Source: Phenylobacterium sp.
GTDB taxonomy: Bacteria > Pseudomonadota > Alphaproteobacteria > Caulobacterales > Caulobacteraceae
Reading direction: 5' to 3'
DNA: 45,631 bases
Assembly: GCF_030645195.1 (NCBI RefSeq)
Contig: NZ_JAUSLW010000186.1
Coordinates: 1-45,631 of the forward strand
Both the position numbers and the translations under genes were made by a program. Numbering within the stretch: position 1 is the first letter of the stretch; every line of letters begins with the position of its first letter. Below the pieces are notes generated by a model. The model did no database searches, was not told the DNA's origin, and saw nothing but the letters and a program-made list of their open reading frames with translations. Shown piece by piece: positions 23,338 to 32,577 of the stretch.

Positions 23338-24563
23338 GCCGCGGGCCGGGCGCCGCCCGCTCCCTGGCGCTGGCCGCCCTGGCCGGCCGGACGAACGGCC
23401 TGGTTGGGCTGCACCTTGTTGAGGCCGTCGCCGACGATGCGGTCGCCGGCGGCGACCCCGTCCTTCAGCTCGACGAAGCCGTCCTGGCGCACCCCGGTGA
23501 CCACCGGCCGCTGCTCGGCCACGGTGCGGTCGCCCTGCGTGGCCAGCACGTAGACGAAGGCGTTGTCGCCCTGGACAGAGACCGCCGATTCCGGGGCCGA
23601 CAGCCCGATGCGCGTGCCCTGGGCGATGGCCACCCGCATCATCATGCCGGGCTTTAGCCGGCGGTCGGGATTGGGGAATTCGGCCCTGGCGGTGAGCGCG
23701 CGGGTCTTCTCGTCGATGCGGGTGTCCAGCAGGGCGATACGGCCGCTGATATGTTCGCCGGGATAGGCGTCGACCGTGGCGGTGACCGCCTGGCCCTGGC
23801 GGACCGAGGCGATGTAGCGGTCGGGCACCTGGAAATCGACGCGGATCGCGCTGGTGTCGTCGAGGGTGACGATGGCCGCGCCGGGGTTGATCAGGGCGCC
23901 GGGGGCGATGTCGGACAGGCCGACGATCCCGGAGAACGGCGCGCGGATCAGGCGGTCGCCCTGGCGGGCCTGGGCGGCGGCGACATTGGCCTTGGCCGAG
24001 AGATAGTTGGCCTCGTACTGGTCGATCATGGCCTTGGAGGCGAAGCCCCGCTGGCCCAGCGCCTTGTAGCGGTCATAGGCGCGCTGGGCCTGGACCATGC
24101 TGGCCTGGGCCTGGGCCAGGCCGGCGTCCTGCTCGGTGGCCTTGAGCTCCACCAGCACCGCGCCCTTGCCCACCGACTGGCCGGGCGAGAAGCGCACCCG
24201 CTCCACCAGCTGGGTGGCCGCCGCGGTGAGGGTGACCGACTGGCGGCCCTTGGCCACACCGATCACGTCGAGGGTGTCGGTGAAGGGGCGGGCCTGGATG
24301 GTGACCACCGAGACCTCGGCCGGAGCGCCCATGCCGCCGGGACCCCGGGCGCCGCCCTGCCCGCCAGCCTGGCCGCCGCCGGGGCCTTGAGCCGTGGCCG
24401 CGGGAGGGCCGCCCGGGCCCGCCTTCTTGCCAAGGGTCAGCTTGTACGCGCCGACGATCAACATGAGGATCAGCACAAGGATCGCGCCGGCGAGGAAGAA
24501 ATGGCGTCGTAGCAAGCGGGGGGACTCCGTCGCCTCGATAATGCGGGCGGCCAGGGGGTTCAA
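23334..24563 (-). CDS. RND efflux periplasmic adaptor (membrane-fusion protein)
   Basis: A 409-aa adaptor linking the permease to an outer-membrane channel. One N-terminal membrane helix (~25-45) is followed by a Gly/Pro-rich linker (~48-80). The lipoyl/biotinyl halves are LVERVRFSPGQSVGKGAVLVEL (core FSPGQSVGKG) and RAPFSGIVGLSDIAPGALI, separated by a coiled-coil hairpin (~125-185). A beta-barrel and a Gly/Gln-rich tail end the protein. It lacks a lipobox, so it is anchored by the uncleaved helix. First gene of the two-gene operon. Confidence 0.94.
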   Translation of the reverse strand: MNPLAARIIEATESPRLLRRHFFLAGAILVLILMLIVGAYKLTLGKKAGPGGPPAATAQGPGGGQAGGQGGARGPGGMGAPAEVSVVTIQARPFTDTLDVIGVAKGRQSVTLTAAATQLVERVRFSPGQSVGKGAVLVELKATEQDAGLAQAQASMVQAQRAYDRYKALGQRGFASKAMIDQYEANYLSAKANVAAAQARQGDRLIRAPFSGIVGLSDIAPGALINPGAAIVTLDDTSAIRVDFQVPDRYIASVRQGQAVTATVDAYPGEHISGRIALLDTRIDEKTRALTARAEFPNPDRRLKPGMMMRVAIAQGTRIGLSAPESAVSVQGDNAFVYVLATQGDRTVAEQRPVVTGVRQDGFVELKDGVAAGDRIVGDGLNKVQPNQAVRPAGQGGQRQGAGGARPAA

Positions 24564-24709
24564 TTATCGCGCGGTCTTATGGCCAGTACCTAGCGCCCGT
24601 CCAGTGACAGAACGATGGCTGTACGTGTCTGGCCGGAAATAGGACGCAGACGGACCGCCTATTCGCCGTAATTGGCGGGGGCGAGCCTTGTATTCAACCG
24701 GTTAGCGCC

Positions 24710-24741
24710 AAGAAAACGGGCGCCCCGCCGGGGCGCCCGCA
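24710..24741 (-). terminator. Intrinsic terminator of the aldolase-like gene
   Basis: CGGGCGCCCC (24717-24726) and GGGGCGCCCG (24730-24739) form a perfect 10-bp stem with a GCC loop. AAAA at 24713-24716 gives a T-run after the stem on the minus strand. It lies 35 bases past the stop at 24775. Confidence 0.8.
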
Positions 24742-24774
24742 GACTGGCGTTACGCCAAGATCGTCCGTGCGCGG

Positions 24775-25545
24775 TCAGGCGTCGTAGCCGGGAAGCTCGC
24801 GGTCGAGTCGACGCAGGGCGCCCGGCCAGGCCAGCTTGCCGCCGATGCCGCGCATGACCTGGCCCTTGACCTCGGTCTGGGCGGCCTCCGGCGCGATCAG
24901 CACGTTCTCGCGGCCCGCCGACAGCGCCTTGACCTGCATCTGACAGGCGCGCTCCAGGTAGTACATGCCCGTCCAGCAGTCGGCGGCGCTCTCGCCCACC
25001 GACAGGGTGCCGTGGTTGCGCAGCAGCATCAGGGTCTTTTCCCCGATATCGGCCACCAGGCGCTCGCGCTCGTCCAGGTTCAGGGCGATGCCCTCATAGG
25101 TGTGATAGGCCAGCCGCGGCAGGACGATGAGCGCGTGCTGCGACAGGGGCAGCAGGCCCTCCTTCTGGGCGGCGACCGCGACGCCGTCGTCGGAGTGCAG
25201 GTGCATCACGAACTTGGCGTCTTCCCGCGCGGCATGGATCGCCGAGTGGATGGTGAAGCCCGCCGGATTGATGAAGTACGGGGTCTCCTGAAGGATCTTG
25301 CCGTCCAGGTCGATCTTGACCAGGGAGGAGGCGGTCATCTCCTCGAAGTACATGCCGTAGGGATTGATCAGGAAGTGGTGCTCGGGCCCCGGGATGCGGG
25401 CCGAGATGTGGGTGTAGATCATGTCGTCCCACCCGTGCAGCGCCACCAGCCGGTAGAGGGCGGCGAGTTCGACGCGCGCTTCCCATTCCTCGGCGCTGAC
25501 CTTGCCCTTCAGAGAATTCACGCCTGCAAGCGAACCATCGGCCAT
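24775..25545 (-). CDS. Class II aldolase/adducin family protein
   Basis: A 256-aa zinc-dependent aldolase fold. Typical segments are LVALHGWDDMIYTHISARIP (core HGWDDMIYTHIS), FLINPYGMYFEEMTASSLVKID, the metal ligands in FVMHLHSDDGVAVA (His-x-His), and LRNHGTLSVG with a further His. It could be an L-fuculose/ribulose-phosphate aldolase-like enzyme or a decarboxylase. The long form with the N-terminal KVSAEEWEARVELAALYRL is the one often annotated only as family member. It stands alone with a strong terminator and is divergent from the HAD gene. Confidence 0.92.
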   Translation of the reverse strand: MADGSLAGVNSLKGKVSAEEWEARVELAALYRLVALHGWDDMIYTHISARIPGPEHHFLINPYGMYFEEMTASSLVKIDLDGKILQETPYFINPAGFTIHSAIHAAREDAKFVMHLHSDDGVAVAAQKEGLLPLSQHALIVLPRLAYHTYEGIALNLDERERLVADIGEKTLMLLRNHGTLSVGESAADCWTGMYYLERACQMQVKALSAGRENVLIAPEAAQTEVKGQVMRGIGGKLAWPGALRRLDRELPGYDA

Positions 25546-25668
25546 GGCGGCCTCCCTCGTCTGATCGTTGGTGATCGTTGGTTACAGGGTCGCGCCGCCG
25601 GGCCCCAGCGTCAAGCCGGGCTTGTGGCGGCGGCGGTCTGGGGCGAGGCTCTCCCGGGGGAGCGTGGC

Positions 25669-26295
25669 ATGGCCGGACGAAAGCTGAGCGGGGTGATCTT
25701 CGACGCCGACGGGGTGCTGCAGCATGCGGGGCCCTTCGCCGCCGAGGACGGCGTCTGGCCGGCGGCGCAGGCCCGGGCCTTCGTCGCCGATCTCTATGGC
25801 AGGCGCCTGAGCGCCGGCGACCTGGCCGACGCCGAGGCCTTCACCGCCGCCTGCGCCCAGGCCCTGGAGGCCGCCGGGTGGCCGCAAGGACCCGCCGCCT
25901 TCCTCGACGACTGGAGGGCCCGCGCCATCGCCCCGGACCGCGCCATGCTGGAGGACGTCCGCCGGCTGCGGGCGGCCGGGATCGCCTGCTATGTCGGCTC
26001 CAACCAGGACGCCTTCTGGGCCGCCCATCTGGAGGAGGGTCTTGGTTACGGCGCCCGGTTCGACGGCCTCTACCTCTCCTGCCGCCTGGGCGCCGCCAAG
26101 CCGCAGGCCGCCTTCTTCGAGGCCATGCTGGCCGACATCCCCTTGCCCCGCGAGGAGCTGGTCTTTTTCGACGACAAGGCCGCCAATGTGGAGGCCGCCC
26201 AGGCCTGCGGCCTCACCGCCCGGGTGTTCACCGACCGGTCGGGCTACCTTCGGGACCTGGAAGCGCTATATGGCCCGCAGCCCGGCTCGAATTGA
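25669..26295 (+). CDS. HAD family hydrolase
   Basis: A 208-aa HAD phosphatase-like protein. Motif I is VIFDADGVLQH (Asp nucleophile and Asp+2), motif II is VGSNQD, motif III Lys lies in LGAAKPQAAFF and motif IV is FFDDKAANV. A helical cap is at ~20-85. ATG 25669 has GGGGGAG upstream; longer upstream frames run over the divergent promoter of the aldolase gene. The IA-type layout suggests a small phosphomonoester substrate, not identifiable further. Confidence 0.9.
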   Translation: MAGRKLSGVIFDADGVLQHAGPFAAEDGVWPAAQARAFVADLYGRRLSAGDLADAEAFTAACAQALEAAGWPQGPAAFLDDWRARAIAPDRAMLEDVRRLRAAGIACYVGSNQDAFWAAHLEEGLGYGARFDGLYLSCRLGAAKPQAAFFEAMLADIPLPREELVFFDDKAANVEAAQACGLTARVFTDRSGYLRDLEALYGPQPGSN

Positions 26296-26327
26296 CGCCG
26301 GCAGGGTCGCCGCCCCCGTGACGCCGT

Positions 26328-27896
26328 TCAACCTGCCGAGCGCCGGCTCGCGCCGTGCTGCTCCCAATATTTTCGGAAGAAGCTGCGCGGATCGCCAACC
26401 GATTGTGTGGGATGGCCGAAGACGAGGGTGTTGCGCTCGGCCAGGTCGTAGGGCGCCCAGGCGGGCGTTCGGGGATTGTCCGGCCTCCCGGTCGCCGCCA
26501 GCGAAACCCAGGCCGACGAAATCTCGTCGGCCAGCCGCAGGTTGTCAGCCGTCGGCCCGGCCAGGGGGAAGCGGATGTCGTGCATGGAATAGGCGACATC
26601 AATGCCATGCACGGCACCATATCGGCCGCCGAAGGCCGGGCTTGGGCCGGCCCACAGATAGGCCCAGGTCGGAGCGCCGCCGGCGGCGACGCGCCGCTCC
26701 AGCATGCTGGTCGCCCCCAGCCGGAACGACGTATCCGAATTGATCCGGGCGTTGACGATAAAGGCCGTGGCTTGCGGGTCCTCATCTCGATAGGCGGACA
26801 GCAGCATGCCAGCCTCGGCGCCCACGCGACGCTCCAGCTTCTGCCGGACCTCATCCCAGCCCATGTCGAAGTTGGTTTCGCGATAGGTCCGCTCATCCAG
26901 GGCGGTCGAGACGACGAGGGGGATGTCCGCGGATTCATCCGGCGCGCCAGGGGCGAACGGATGGTGCGGGATCGCCTGGCCAAGGACGGGCGCGAAGGAG
27001 CGCGGGGCCTCTCCCCGCGACCGATCCTCCGCCTCCACCTCGGCCTGGGCGGCCAGCAAGGTGGAGAAAGGCACGGCCTGAAGCGCCTTGATCTGGTCGG
27101 TGCGCAGACCAAGAACGCGCAGCAGCTGGTCGGCGGCCTGGGCCGCCTGATCCCGGGTCATGGCGGTGAGGCGCGATCCGCTCATCACGCCCGCGCTGGA
27201 GAACAGCCCCTTGGCCACAGGCATGCCCAGGAGATGACTGACCTTCGCCCCGCCCCCCGACTGGCCGACGATCAGGACGCGGGCCGGATCGCCTCCGAAC
27301 ACCTCGATGTTTCGCGCCACCCACTTCAGTGACGCCACCAGGTCCTGCATGCCCGCGGCCCCGGAGTCCGCGAAAGGCCCCTCCTCCCCCAGGTAGAGAT
27401 AGCCCAACGCGCTCAGGCGGTGGTTCACGGTCACCACCACGCAATCTCCGAAACGCGCCAGCATCTCGCCATCGCCGCCGGGGCTGTTGCTGGAGCCGCC
27501 ATAGAAGCCGCCGCCATGGAAGCGGACGATCACCGGCCGCTTCGCCGCGGGATTGGGATCGGGCGTCCAGAGGTTCAGCACCAGGCAGTCCTCGCCCATG
27601 CCGCCGGGCTGCACGTCGTTGAGGATCAGATCGGCATAGGCGTGCCGCCGGTCCCCCGGGATCTGCGGGGCGATATTGCCGTAGTCGAGGGCGTCGCGGA
27701 CGCCGGCCCAGGGCTCCACGGGCTGGGGCGGCGCGAACCGGTTCGCGCCGGAGGTGTCGGCGCCGTAGCGCAGACCCTTGAAGACCGCGATGCGCCCGGA
27801 CCTCAGGCCGCGCACCCTTCCTTCCGCGGTTTCGACGATGGGAAAGAGTTTGGCTTCGCCGACAGCGAGCGGCGCGGGCTTGAGGTCAGTGGTCAT
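26328..27896 (-). CDS. Carboxylesterase/lipase, type B family (1)
   Basis: A 522-aa alpha/beta hydrolase of the carboxylesterase-B family. Oxyanion hole HGGG (127-130), nucleophile Ser213 in GQSGGGAK, the early motif EDCLVLNLWTP (~102-112) and a probable catalytic His in AVHGIDVAY. The nucleophile elbow is GQSGG where GESAG is usual. No signal peptide, so probably cytoplasmic. It follows a paralogous esterase after 31 bases, and the pair is divergent from an IclR regulator. It probably cleaves an ester of the same pathway. Confidence 0.93.
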   Translation of the reverse strand: MTTDLKPAPLAVGEAKLFPIVETAEGRVRGLRSGRIAVFKGLRYGADTSGANRFAPPQPVEPWAGVRDALDYGNIAPQIPGDRRHAYADLILNDVQPGGMGEDCLVLNLWTPDPNPAAKRPVIVRFHGGGFYGGSSNSPGGDGEMLARFGDCVVVTVNHRLSALGYLYLGEEGPFADSGAAGMQDLVASLKWVARNIEVFGGDPARVLIVGQSGGGAKVSHLLGMPVAKGLFSSAGVMSGSRLTAMTRDQAAQAADQLLRVLGLRTDQIKALQAVPFSTLLAAQAEVEAEDRSRGEAPRSFAPVLGQAIPHHPFAPGAPDESADIPLVVSTALDERTYRETNFDMGWDEVRQKLERRVGAEAGMLLSAYRDEDPQATAFIVNARINSDTSFRLGATSMLERRVAAGGAPTWAYLWAGPSPAFGGRYGAVHGIDVAYSMHDIRFPLAGPTADNLRLADEISSAWVSLAATGRPDNPRTPAWAPYDLAERNTLVFGHPTQSVGDPRSFFRKYWEQHGASRRSAG

Positions 27897-27927
27897 GGTC
27901 GTCTCCGGAATTCAGGAAGCGCAGGGA

Positions 27928-29511
27928 TCAGGCCGCCGGCTGCCGGTGCAGCGTCCCCTTGAGCTGCTGGGTCGGGTAGCATTCCATCGCCAGCCGCTCT
28001 TCGCGATGCGGATCGCTGGCGCTGGTCGAGGCCGTGTCGAACAGCATTACCGTACGCTGCTCAAGGTCGTAGGGCCGCCACGCCGGGATCGCCGAGGTGT
28101 TGGGATCGCCGGTGCGAGCGAAGGCGAGCCAGGCCTGGCTCATCTGGCGCGCCATGGCGGCCGTCTCCTCGCTGGCCTCGCCCACCATGTGGCGGGCCTT
28201 GGAGACGTTGTCGAACATGAAGGGCAGGTCCAGGGAATGGGGCGTGATGCGCCGCCCGCCCTCCACGGGGGTTCGCCACATCAGCCGGTAGGACCACACG
28301 GCGGCGCCGCCCTGGGCCGCCTTGCGCTCGGTCTGCAGGACGCTGTCGCGCCAGTAGCCCCGCGCGGTGGTGATCTTGAAGAACAGTTCGGAGGGCGAGG
28401 CCTCGGGGCTTTCGCGGCGGAAGATTTCCACGATCTCGGACACGTCTTCGGCGGGCAGATAGCCCTTCAGCCGCTCCGCGAGGCTCGCTTCGTCCAGGCT
28501 GAAGGTGGTCTCGTCCGCGCTGCCCACCTGGTTGGACAGCTCGGTCCGGCATGTGCCGATCATCATCGGGATCTCGGCCGATATGGCCGGCGCCGCCGGG
28601 TCCCACGGGTGGGCGTCGAAGACCACGTCGTCGAGGGTGGGGGAGAAGCGCGAGGGATGTTCGCGCAACAGGGCCCGGTTGGCCTTCACCAGGTCAACGA
28701 AGGGCATATCCTGCAGTTTGCGCGCGTCGGCCCGGCTGAGGCCGAGGTGAGCCAGCAGACGGTCCAGTTGTTCGTTGGCCCGGTCGCGCGGGGTAAGCCG
28801 CAGGTGCGAGCCGCTCTGGACGATACCCCGGTGGAACAGGCCCTGGGCGCCCTTGGCGGCCATGGAGATGCTGACCTTCCGGCCGCCGCCGGACTGGCCG
28901 TAGATGGTGACATTGCCGGGATCGCCGCCGAAACGCGCGATGTTGTCCCGCACCCACTGAAGGCCCGCGACGATGTCGAGATACCCGGCGTTGGCGGAGC
29001 CGGCGAAGTCGTCGCCCAGGGCGTCCTGCAGCATCAGGTGCCCGAAGACGTTCATCCGGTGGTTCAGGCTGACGCAGACCACATCGCCTTTTGAGGCCAG
29101 GTTGCCCCCGTCATAGAGGATGGACGAGCCCGAGCCGGCCTCGAAGCCGCCGCCGTGCAGCCAGACCATGACCGGCCGGCGCGCCTCGTCCGCCCCTGGG
29201 GTCCAGACGTTCAGGACCAGGCAGTTCTCCCCCATCTCCGGCTTGTTGCCGGGATAGCCGCCGTCGGACAGCGTGCTGCGGGTCTGCGGCGCAGTCTGGC
29301 CATAGAGGACCGCCTCGCGCACCCCGGACCACGGCGCCGCCGGTTGCGGCGGGCGGAAGCGGTTCGCGCCGCCGGTCGGCGCGCCGTAGGGAATGCCGCG
29401 GAAGATCGAGACACGGCGGAACAGTTCGCCGCGAACCTTGCCCTGGGCGGTCTCCACCACGGCGCTGGTCCGCACGCTTTCGCCCGGGTTCACCGCCACA
29501 TCGCTTGCCAT
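27928..29511 (-). CDS. Carboxylesterase/lipase, type B family (2)
   Basis: A 527-aa paralogue of the next gene. Oxyanion hole HGGG (119-122), nucleophile Ser207 in [19 protein letters not shown] (~95-105), probable catalytic His in [13 protein letters not shown] 29511 ([12 protein letters not shown]) is preferred because GGAG lies just upstream; the longer frame to 29565 would run through the operator repeats. First gene of the esterase pair. The operator for the divergent IclR regulator lies about 20-45 bases upstream of this start. Confidence 0.93.
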   Translation of the reverse strand: MASDVAVNPGESVRTSAVVETAQGKVRGELFRRVSIFRGIPYGAPTGGANRFRPPQPAAPWSGVREAVLYGQTAPQTRSTLSDGGYPGNKPEMGENCLVLNVWTPGADEARRPVMVWLHGGGFEAGSGSSILYDGGNLASKGDVVCVSLNHRMNVFGHLMLQDALGDDFAGSANAGYLDIVAGLQWVRDNIARFGGDPGNVTIYGQSGGGRKVSISMAAKGAQGLFHRGIVQSGSHLRLTPRDRANEQLDRLLAHLGLSRADARKLQDMPFVDLVKANRALLREHPSRFSPTLDDVVFDAHPWDPAAPAISAEIPMMIGTCRTELSNQVGSADETTFSLDEASLAERLKGYLPAEDVSEIVEIFRRESPEASPSELFFKITTARGYWRDSVLQTERKAAQGGAAVWSYRLMWRTPVEGGRRITPHSLDLPFMFDNVSKARHMVGEASEETAAMARQMSQAWLAFARTGDPNTSAIPAWRPYDLEQRTVMLFDTASTSASDPHREERLAMECYPTQQLKGTLHRQPAA

Positions 29512-29531
29512 GAGCCGCTCCGAATTGCCTT

Positions 29532-29557
29532 CGTTCCACCTAGCGGAACGCCGTTCC
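29532..29557. promoter_or_regulatory. Candidate IclR operator in the divergent promoter
   Basis: Three half-sites alternate: CGTTCC (29532-29537), GGAACG (29545-29550) and CGTTCC (29552-29557). The right pair makes the compact palindrome GGAAC-GCC-GTTCC. IclR-family sites are often short GGAA/TTCC-type palindromes. TTGACA at 29559-29564 begins right after it, a good -35 for the regulator gene. Function is inferred. Confidence 0.5.
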
Positions 29558-29612
29558 ATTGACACGATGGTCGGCTCCAGGGCAGATCATGTCAACCAAG
29601 GGGAGAGAGCCG

Positions 29613-30371
29613 ATGACGGCGGAGCCGGTCTCGATAGCGGAAGGCGTGGTGCCCCGCACCTTCGCGGTGCTCGAGGTTCTGGCGCAGTCGTCGGAGCCCA
29701 TGAGGCTGTCGGCCGTCGCGTTGCGGCTGGGCCTCCAGAAGAGCACCGCCCACCGGATCCTGGCCGCGCTGATCGGCCTAGGCTTCGCGCAGCAGAGTCC
29801 GGAGACTGGCTGCTATTCCGCGACCCTGAAGCTCTGGGAACTGGGCGCCAATGTCATCACCGAGCACCCGATCAAACGGGCGGCGTCGGGGTTCCTGCAG
29901 GAGCTGCAGCGGGCCACCGGCGAGACCGTCAGCCTGGTGATCCGCGCCGACGACGATGTCCTCTATCTCGACAAGATGATCTCGCCGCGACCGATCCGCT
30001 TCACCACCCGCATCGGCAGCCGAGTCCCTGCCCCGCTGACGGCCGGCGGCAAGGCGATCCTGGCCCATGCCAGCGACGCCTCCGCCGTGCTTGAGCGAAC
30101 CGCCGTGGCCCTGGGCGACAGGCGACGGCTTGATGTCGCGGCCCTGACGGCGGAACTGGAACAGGTTCGGGAGCGCGGCTACGCCATGGCCGGCTACCAG
30201 CCGGGAGTCGTCGGCTTCGCCGCGCCGATCATGACCCGAGGCCCGGAGGCGGCCGCGGCGATCTCGGTCTCGGCCCCCGCCGAGCGGGTGGACGAGGCGG
30301 GCCGCCGGGAGATCATCGAGCACCTGCTCTCCACCTGCGCCAGCATGGCCGAACGGGTGGGACGGCTTTGA
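29613..30371 (+). CDS. IclR family transcriptional regulator
   Basis: A 252-aa regulator. The N-terminal winged helix-turn-helix covers ~14-70 (FAVLEVLAQSS...LGLQKSTAHRILAALIGLGF). The effector-binding GAF-like IclR domain follows (~85-250), with the ligand-pocket segment GSRVPAPLTAGGKAILA. ATG 29613 with GGGAGAG upstream is chosen over the longer frame from 29559. It likely controls both its own strand (MmgE/PrpD and hydrolase genes) and the divergent esterases. Its stop overlaps the TTG start of the next gene. Confidence 0.93.
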   Translation: MTAEPVSIAEGVVPRTFAVLEVLAQSSEPMRLSAVALRLGLQKSTAHRILAALIGLGFAQQSPETGCYSATLKLWELGANVITEHPIKRAASGFLQELQRATGETVSLVIRADDDVLYLDKMISPRPIRFTTRIGSRVPAPLTAGGKAILAHASDASAVLERTAVALGDRRRLDVAALTAELEQVRERGYAMAGYQPGVVGFAAPIMTRGPEAAAAISVSAPAERVDEAGRREIIEHLLSTCASMAERVGRL

Positions 30372-31762
30372 CCGCAGCGCTGGACGAGGCGGCGCCGGTC
30401 GGGCCGGCGCTCTGCGCCTACATCGCCCGCAGCCAGACCACGGCGATTCCGAAGAGTTTCCTGAGCCTGGGCCGGCTGCACATCCTGGACACCCTGGCCT
30501 CCATCGTCGCCTGCCGCGACCTGGCGCCCGCGCGGCTGGCCCGGGACTTCGCCATCGCCCAGTCCGGCGACGCCTGGCAGAACGCGGCCACGATCCTGGG
30601 CACGAGCGCGACGGCCTCCCTCAGCGACGCGGCCTTCGCCAGCGCCATGGCCGCCCACGGCGCCGAGATCAACGACTTCATCCCCTCGGCCTTCGTGCAA
30701 CCGGGTCCCGCGGTGGTCAGCGTCGCCCTGGCCCTGGCCGAGCAGCGCGGTCTGTCTGGCCAGGCGGTGCTGCGCGCCGTGATCACAGGCTACGAACTGG
30801 CCGGCCGGATGCCCAAGGCCCTGGGGATCGGCAACCTGCGCCGCGCGGGGATCGCCAATCACGGGATTGGGCCGGTGTTCGGCGCGGGCGCCGCGGCGGC
30901 GTCGATCCTGGGACTGGCGGAGGACCGCATCCCCGATGCCCTCGCCTATTGCGTGCAGCAGGCGGGCGGATCCTGGCAGTGGCTGCTGGACGTCGAGCAC
31001 GTGGAGAAGTCCTTCGTCTTCGCCGGCATGGGCGCGCGCGCCGGCCTGAACGCGGCCCTGATGGCCGAGGCGGGCTTCACCGGCGTCCGTGACAGCCTGG
31101 ACCATCCCGAGGGTTGGATGCGCTCGGCGATCTTCACCGGCGGCGACGCCGACCGGGCCGGGCTGATCGAGGGGCTGGGGGAGCGGACCGAGCTCATTCA
31201 CACCGCCTACAAGCGCTATCCCGTCGGCGGGCCCACCCAGCCGGCCGTGAAGGGATTGCTGGATCTGCTGCCCGATCTCGACGCCAAGGCCGTGGACGGC
31301 GTGCGCATCGAGATGCCGGGACGGTGGCAAGCCTTCCGGGACGCCGCCATGCCGGCCCTCAACCTGCGCTATCTGACGGCCATCATGCTCATCGACCGCC
31401 GGCTCGACTTCGTCTCGGCCCAGTCCCTGGAGCGGATGAGCGGCGACGCCGCCGTCCACGCCCTCATGGCCAAGGTCGATGTGGTTCACGACCCCGCCCA
31501 GGAGACTCCGCCCGGACAGCCACGCACCGAGTCCGCCCGTGTCATCGTCCGGCTGAAGGACGGCGCGATCCGTGAGGTCTACGTCCCTCACGTCACCGGC
31601 TTCCCGTCGCACCCGATGGACCCCGGCGAGGTGGAGGCCAAGGCGCTGGAGCTGATGACGCCGCGCCTCGGCGCCGAGCGGGCGCAGGCAGTGGTCTCCG
31701 CCGTGGCCGACATCGAGACCCTGCCTCAGGCCGTCGTGCTGGCCCAACTGATCGCAACCTGA
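30368..31762 (+). CDS. MmgE/PrpD family protein
   Basis: A 464-aa protein of the 2-methylcitrate dehydratase/IDS-epimerase-like family. Recognisable parts are RLHILDTLASIVAC (~35-48), the HGAEINDF segment (~97-104), GYELAGRM, and the lid-domain stretch HTAYKRYPVGGPTQPA. The start TTG at 30368 overlaps the IclR stop by 4 bases (TTGA). Members dehydrate or isomerise small hydroxy acids, so it may process the acid released by the neighbouring esterases. The specific substrate is not readable. Confidence 0.9.
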   Translation: MTAALDEAAPVGPALCAYIARSQTTAIPKSFLSLGRLHILDTLASIVACRDLAPARLARDFAIAQSGDAWQNAATILGTSATASLSDAAFASAMAAHGAEINDFIPSAFVQPGPAVVSVALALAEQRGLSGQAVLRAVITGYELAGRMPKALGIGNLRRAGIANHGIGPVFGAGAAAASILGLAEDRIPDALAYCVQQAGGSWQWLLDVEHVEKSFVFAGMGARAGLNAALMAEAGFTGVRDSLDHPEGWMRSAIFTGGDADRAGLIEGLGERTELIHTAYKRYPVGGPTQPAVKGLLDLLPDLDAKAVDGVRIEMPGRWQAFRDAAMPALNLRYLTAIMLIDRRLDFVSAQSLERMSGDAAVHALMAKVDVVHDPAQETPPGQPRTESARVIVRLKDGAIREVYVPHVTGFPSHPMDPGEVEAKALELMTPRLGAERAQAVVSAVADIETLPQAVVLAQLIAT

Positions 31763-31800
31763 CGGCCGCGAAGGCCGCCACCGCTCCAAGGGGAGAGACC

Positions 31801-32577
31801 ATGGAATTCATTGGCGAGAAGACCGAGGACGGCGTCACCCGGCGCGAATTCCGGCTGACTGTCGACGGCGACGCCGTGCCGGGCGTCATCTGGACACCGC
31901 AGGGCGCCAAGGGGCCCCGGCCGTTGATCCTCATGGGACACGGGGGATCGCAGCACAAGAAGGTGGCCAACCTGACGGCGGCGGCCATCGGCCATGCCCA
32001 GAAGCTGGGCTACGCCACCGTCGCCATCGACGCGCCGGGCCACGGGGACCGGATCACCCGGGAGCAGGCGGAGAAGGCGCGGGCGGCGGCGGCCGAGACC
32101 GGTCGGGCGGCGCAGAAGGGCGAGCGTCCCGCCGCGCAACCGAGACCTTCGCGGGACGCCGCCGTGGCGGTGAAGCACGTGGCCGAGTGGAAGGCCACAC
32201 TGGACGCCGTCCAGGGGCTGGATGAGATCGGCGCGGGCCAGCCGGTGGGCTATTGGGGCGTGTCCATGGGGACCCGTTTCGGCGTGCCCTTCGTGGCCGA
32301 GGAGCCGCGGATCACCTGCGCCACCTTCGGCCTGTTTGGGGCCTTCCCGGGGCTCGAGGACCACAAGGCCGCCGCCGAGCGTATCCGCATCCCGCTGATG
32401 TTCGTGTTCCAGTGGGAGGACGAACTGATGACCCGCGAGCAGGGCCTGGCCCTGTTCAACGCCTTCGGCTCACCCGAGAAGACCATGCACATCAATCCGG
32501 GCCGCCACGTCGAGATTCCGGCGCACGAGCGCGAGGCCTGGCTGGCCTTCTGGAAGCGCCACCTGGAGCGGCCCTAG
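31801..32577 (+). CDS. Alpha/beta hydrolase (dienelactone-hydrolase-like)
   Basis: A 258-aa serine hydrolase. The nucleophile elbow is GVSMG (Ser155), the oxyanion region HGGSQHKK (47-54), the acid probably Asp/Glu in FQWEDELM, and His in GRHVEIP. An Ala/Glu/Arg-rich helical insert (~85-125) forms a lid. GGGGAGAG upstream fixes the ATG. It follows the MmgE/PrpD gene after 38 bases in the same transcript. The stop overlaps the glycerol kinase stop on the other strand. Confidence 0.9.
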   Translation: MEFIGEKTEDGVTRREFRLTVDGDAVPGVIWTPQGAKGPRPLILMGHGGSQHKKVANLTAAAIGHAQKLGYATVAIDAPGHGDRITREQAEKARAAAAETGRAAQKGERPAAQPRPSRDAAVAVKHVAEWKATLDAVQGLDEIGAGQPVGYWGVSMGTRFGVPFVAEEPRITCATFGLFGAFPGLEDHKAAAERIRIPLMFVFQWEDELMTREQGLALFNAFGSPEKTMHINPGRHVEIPAHEREAWLAFWKRHLERP

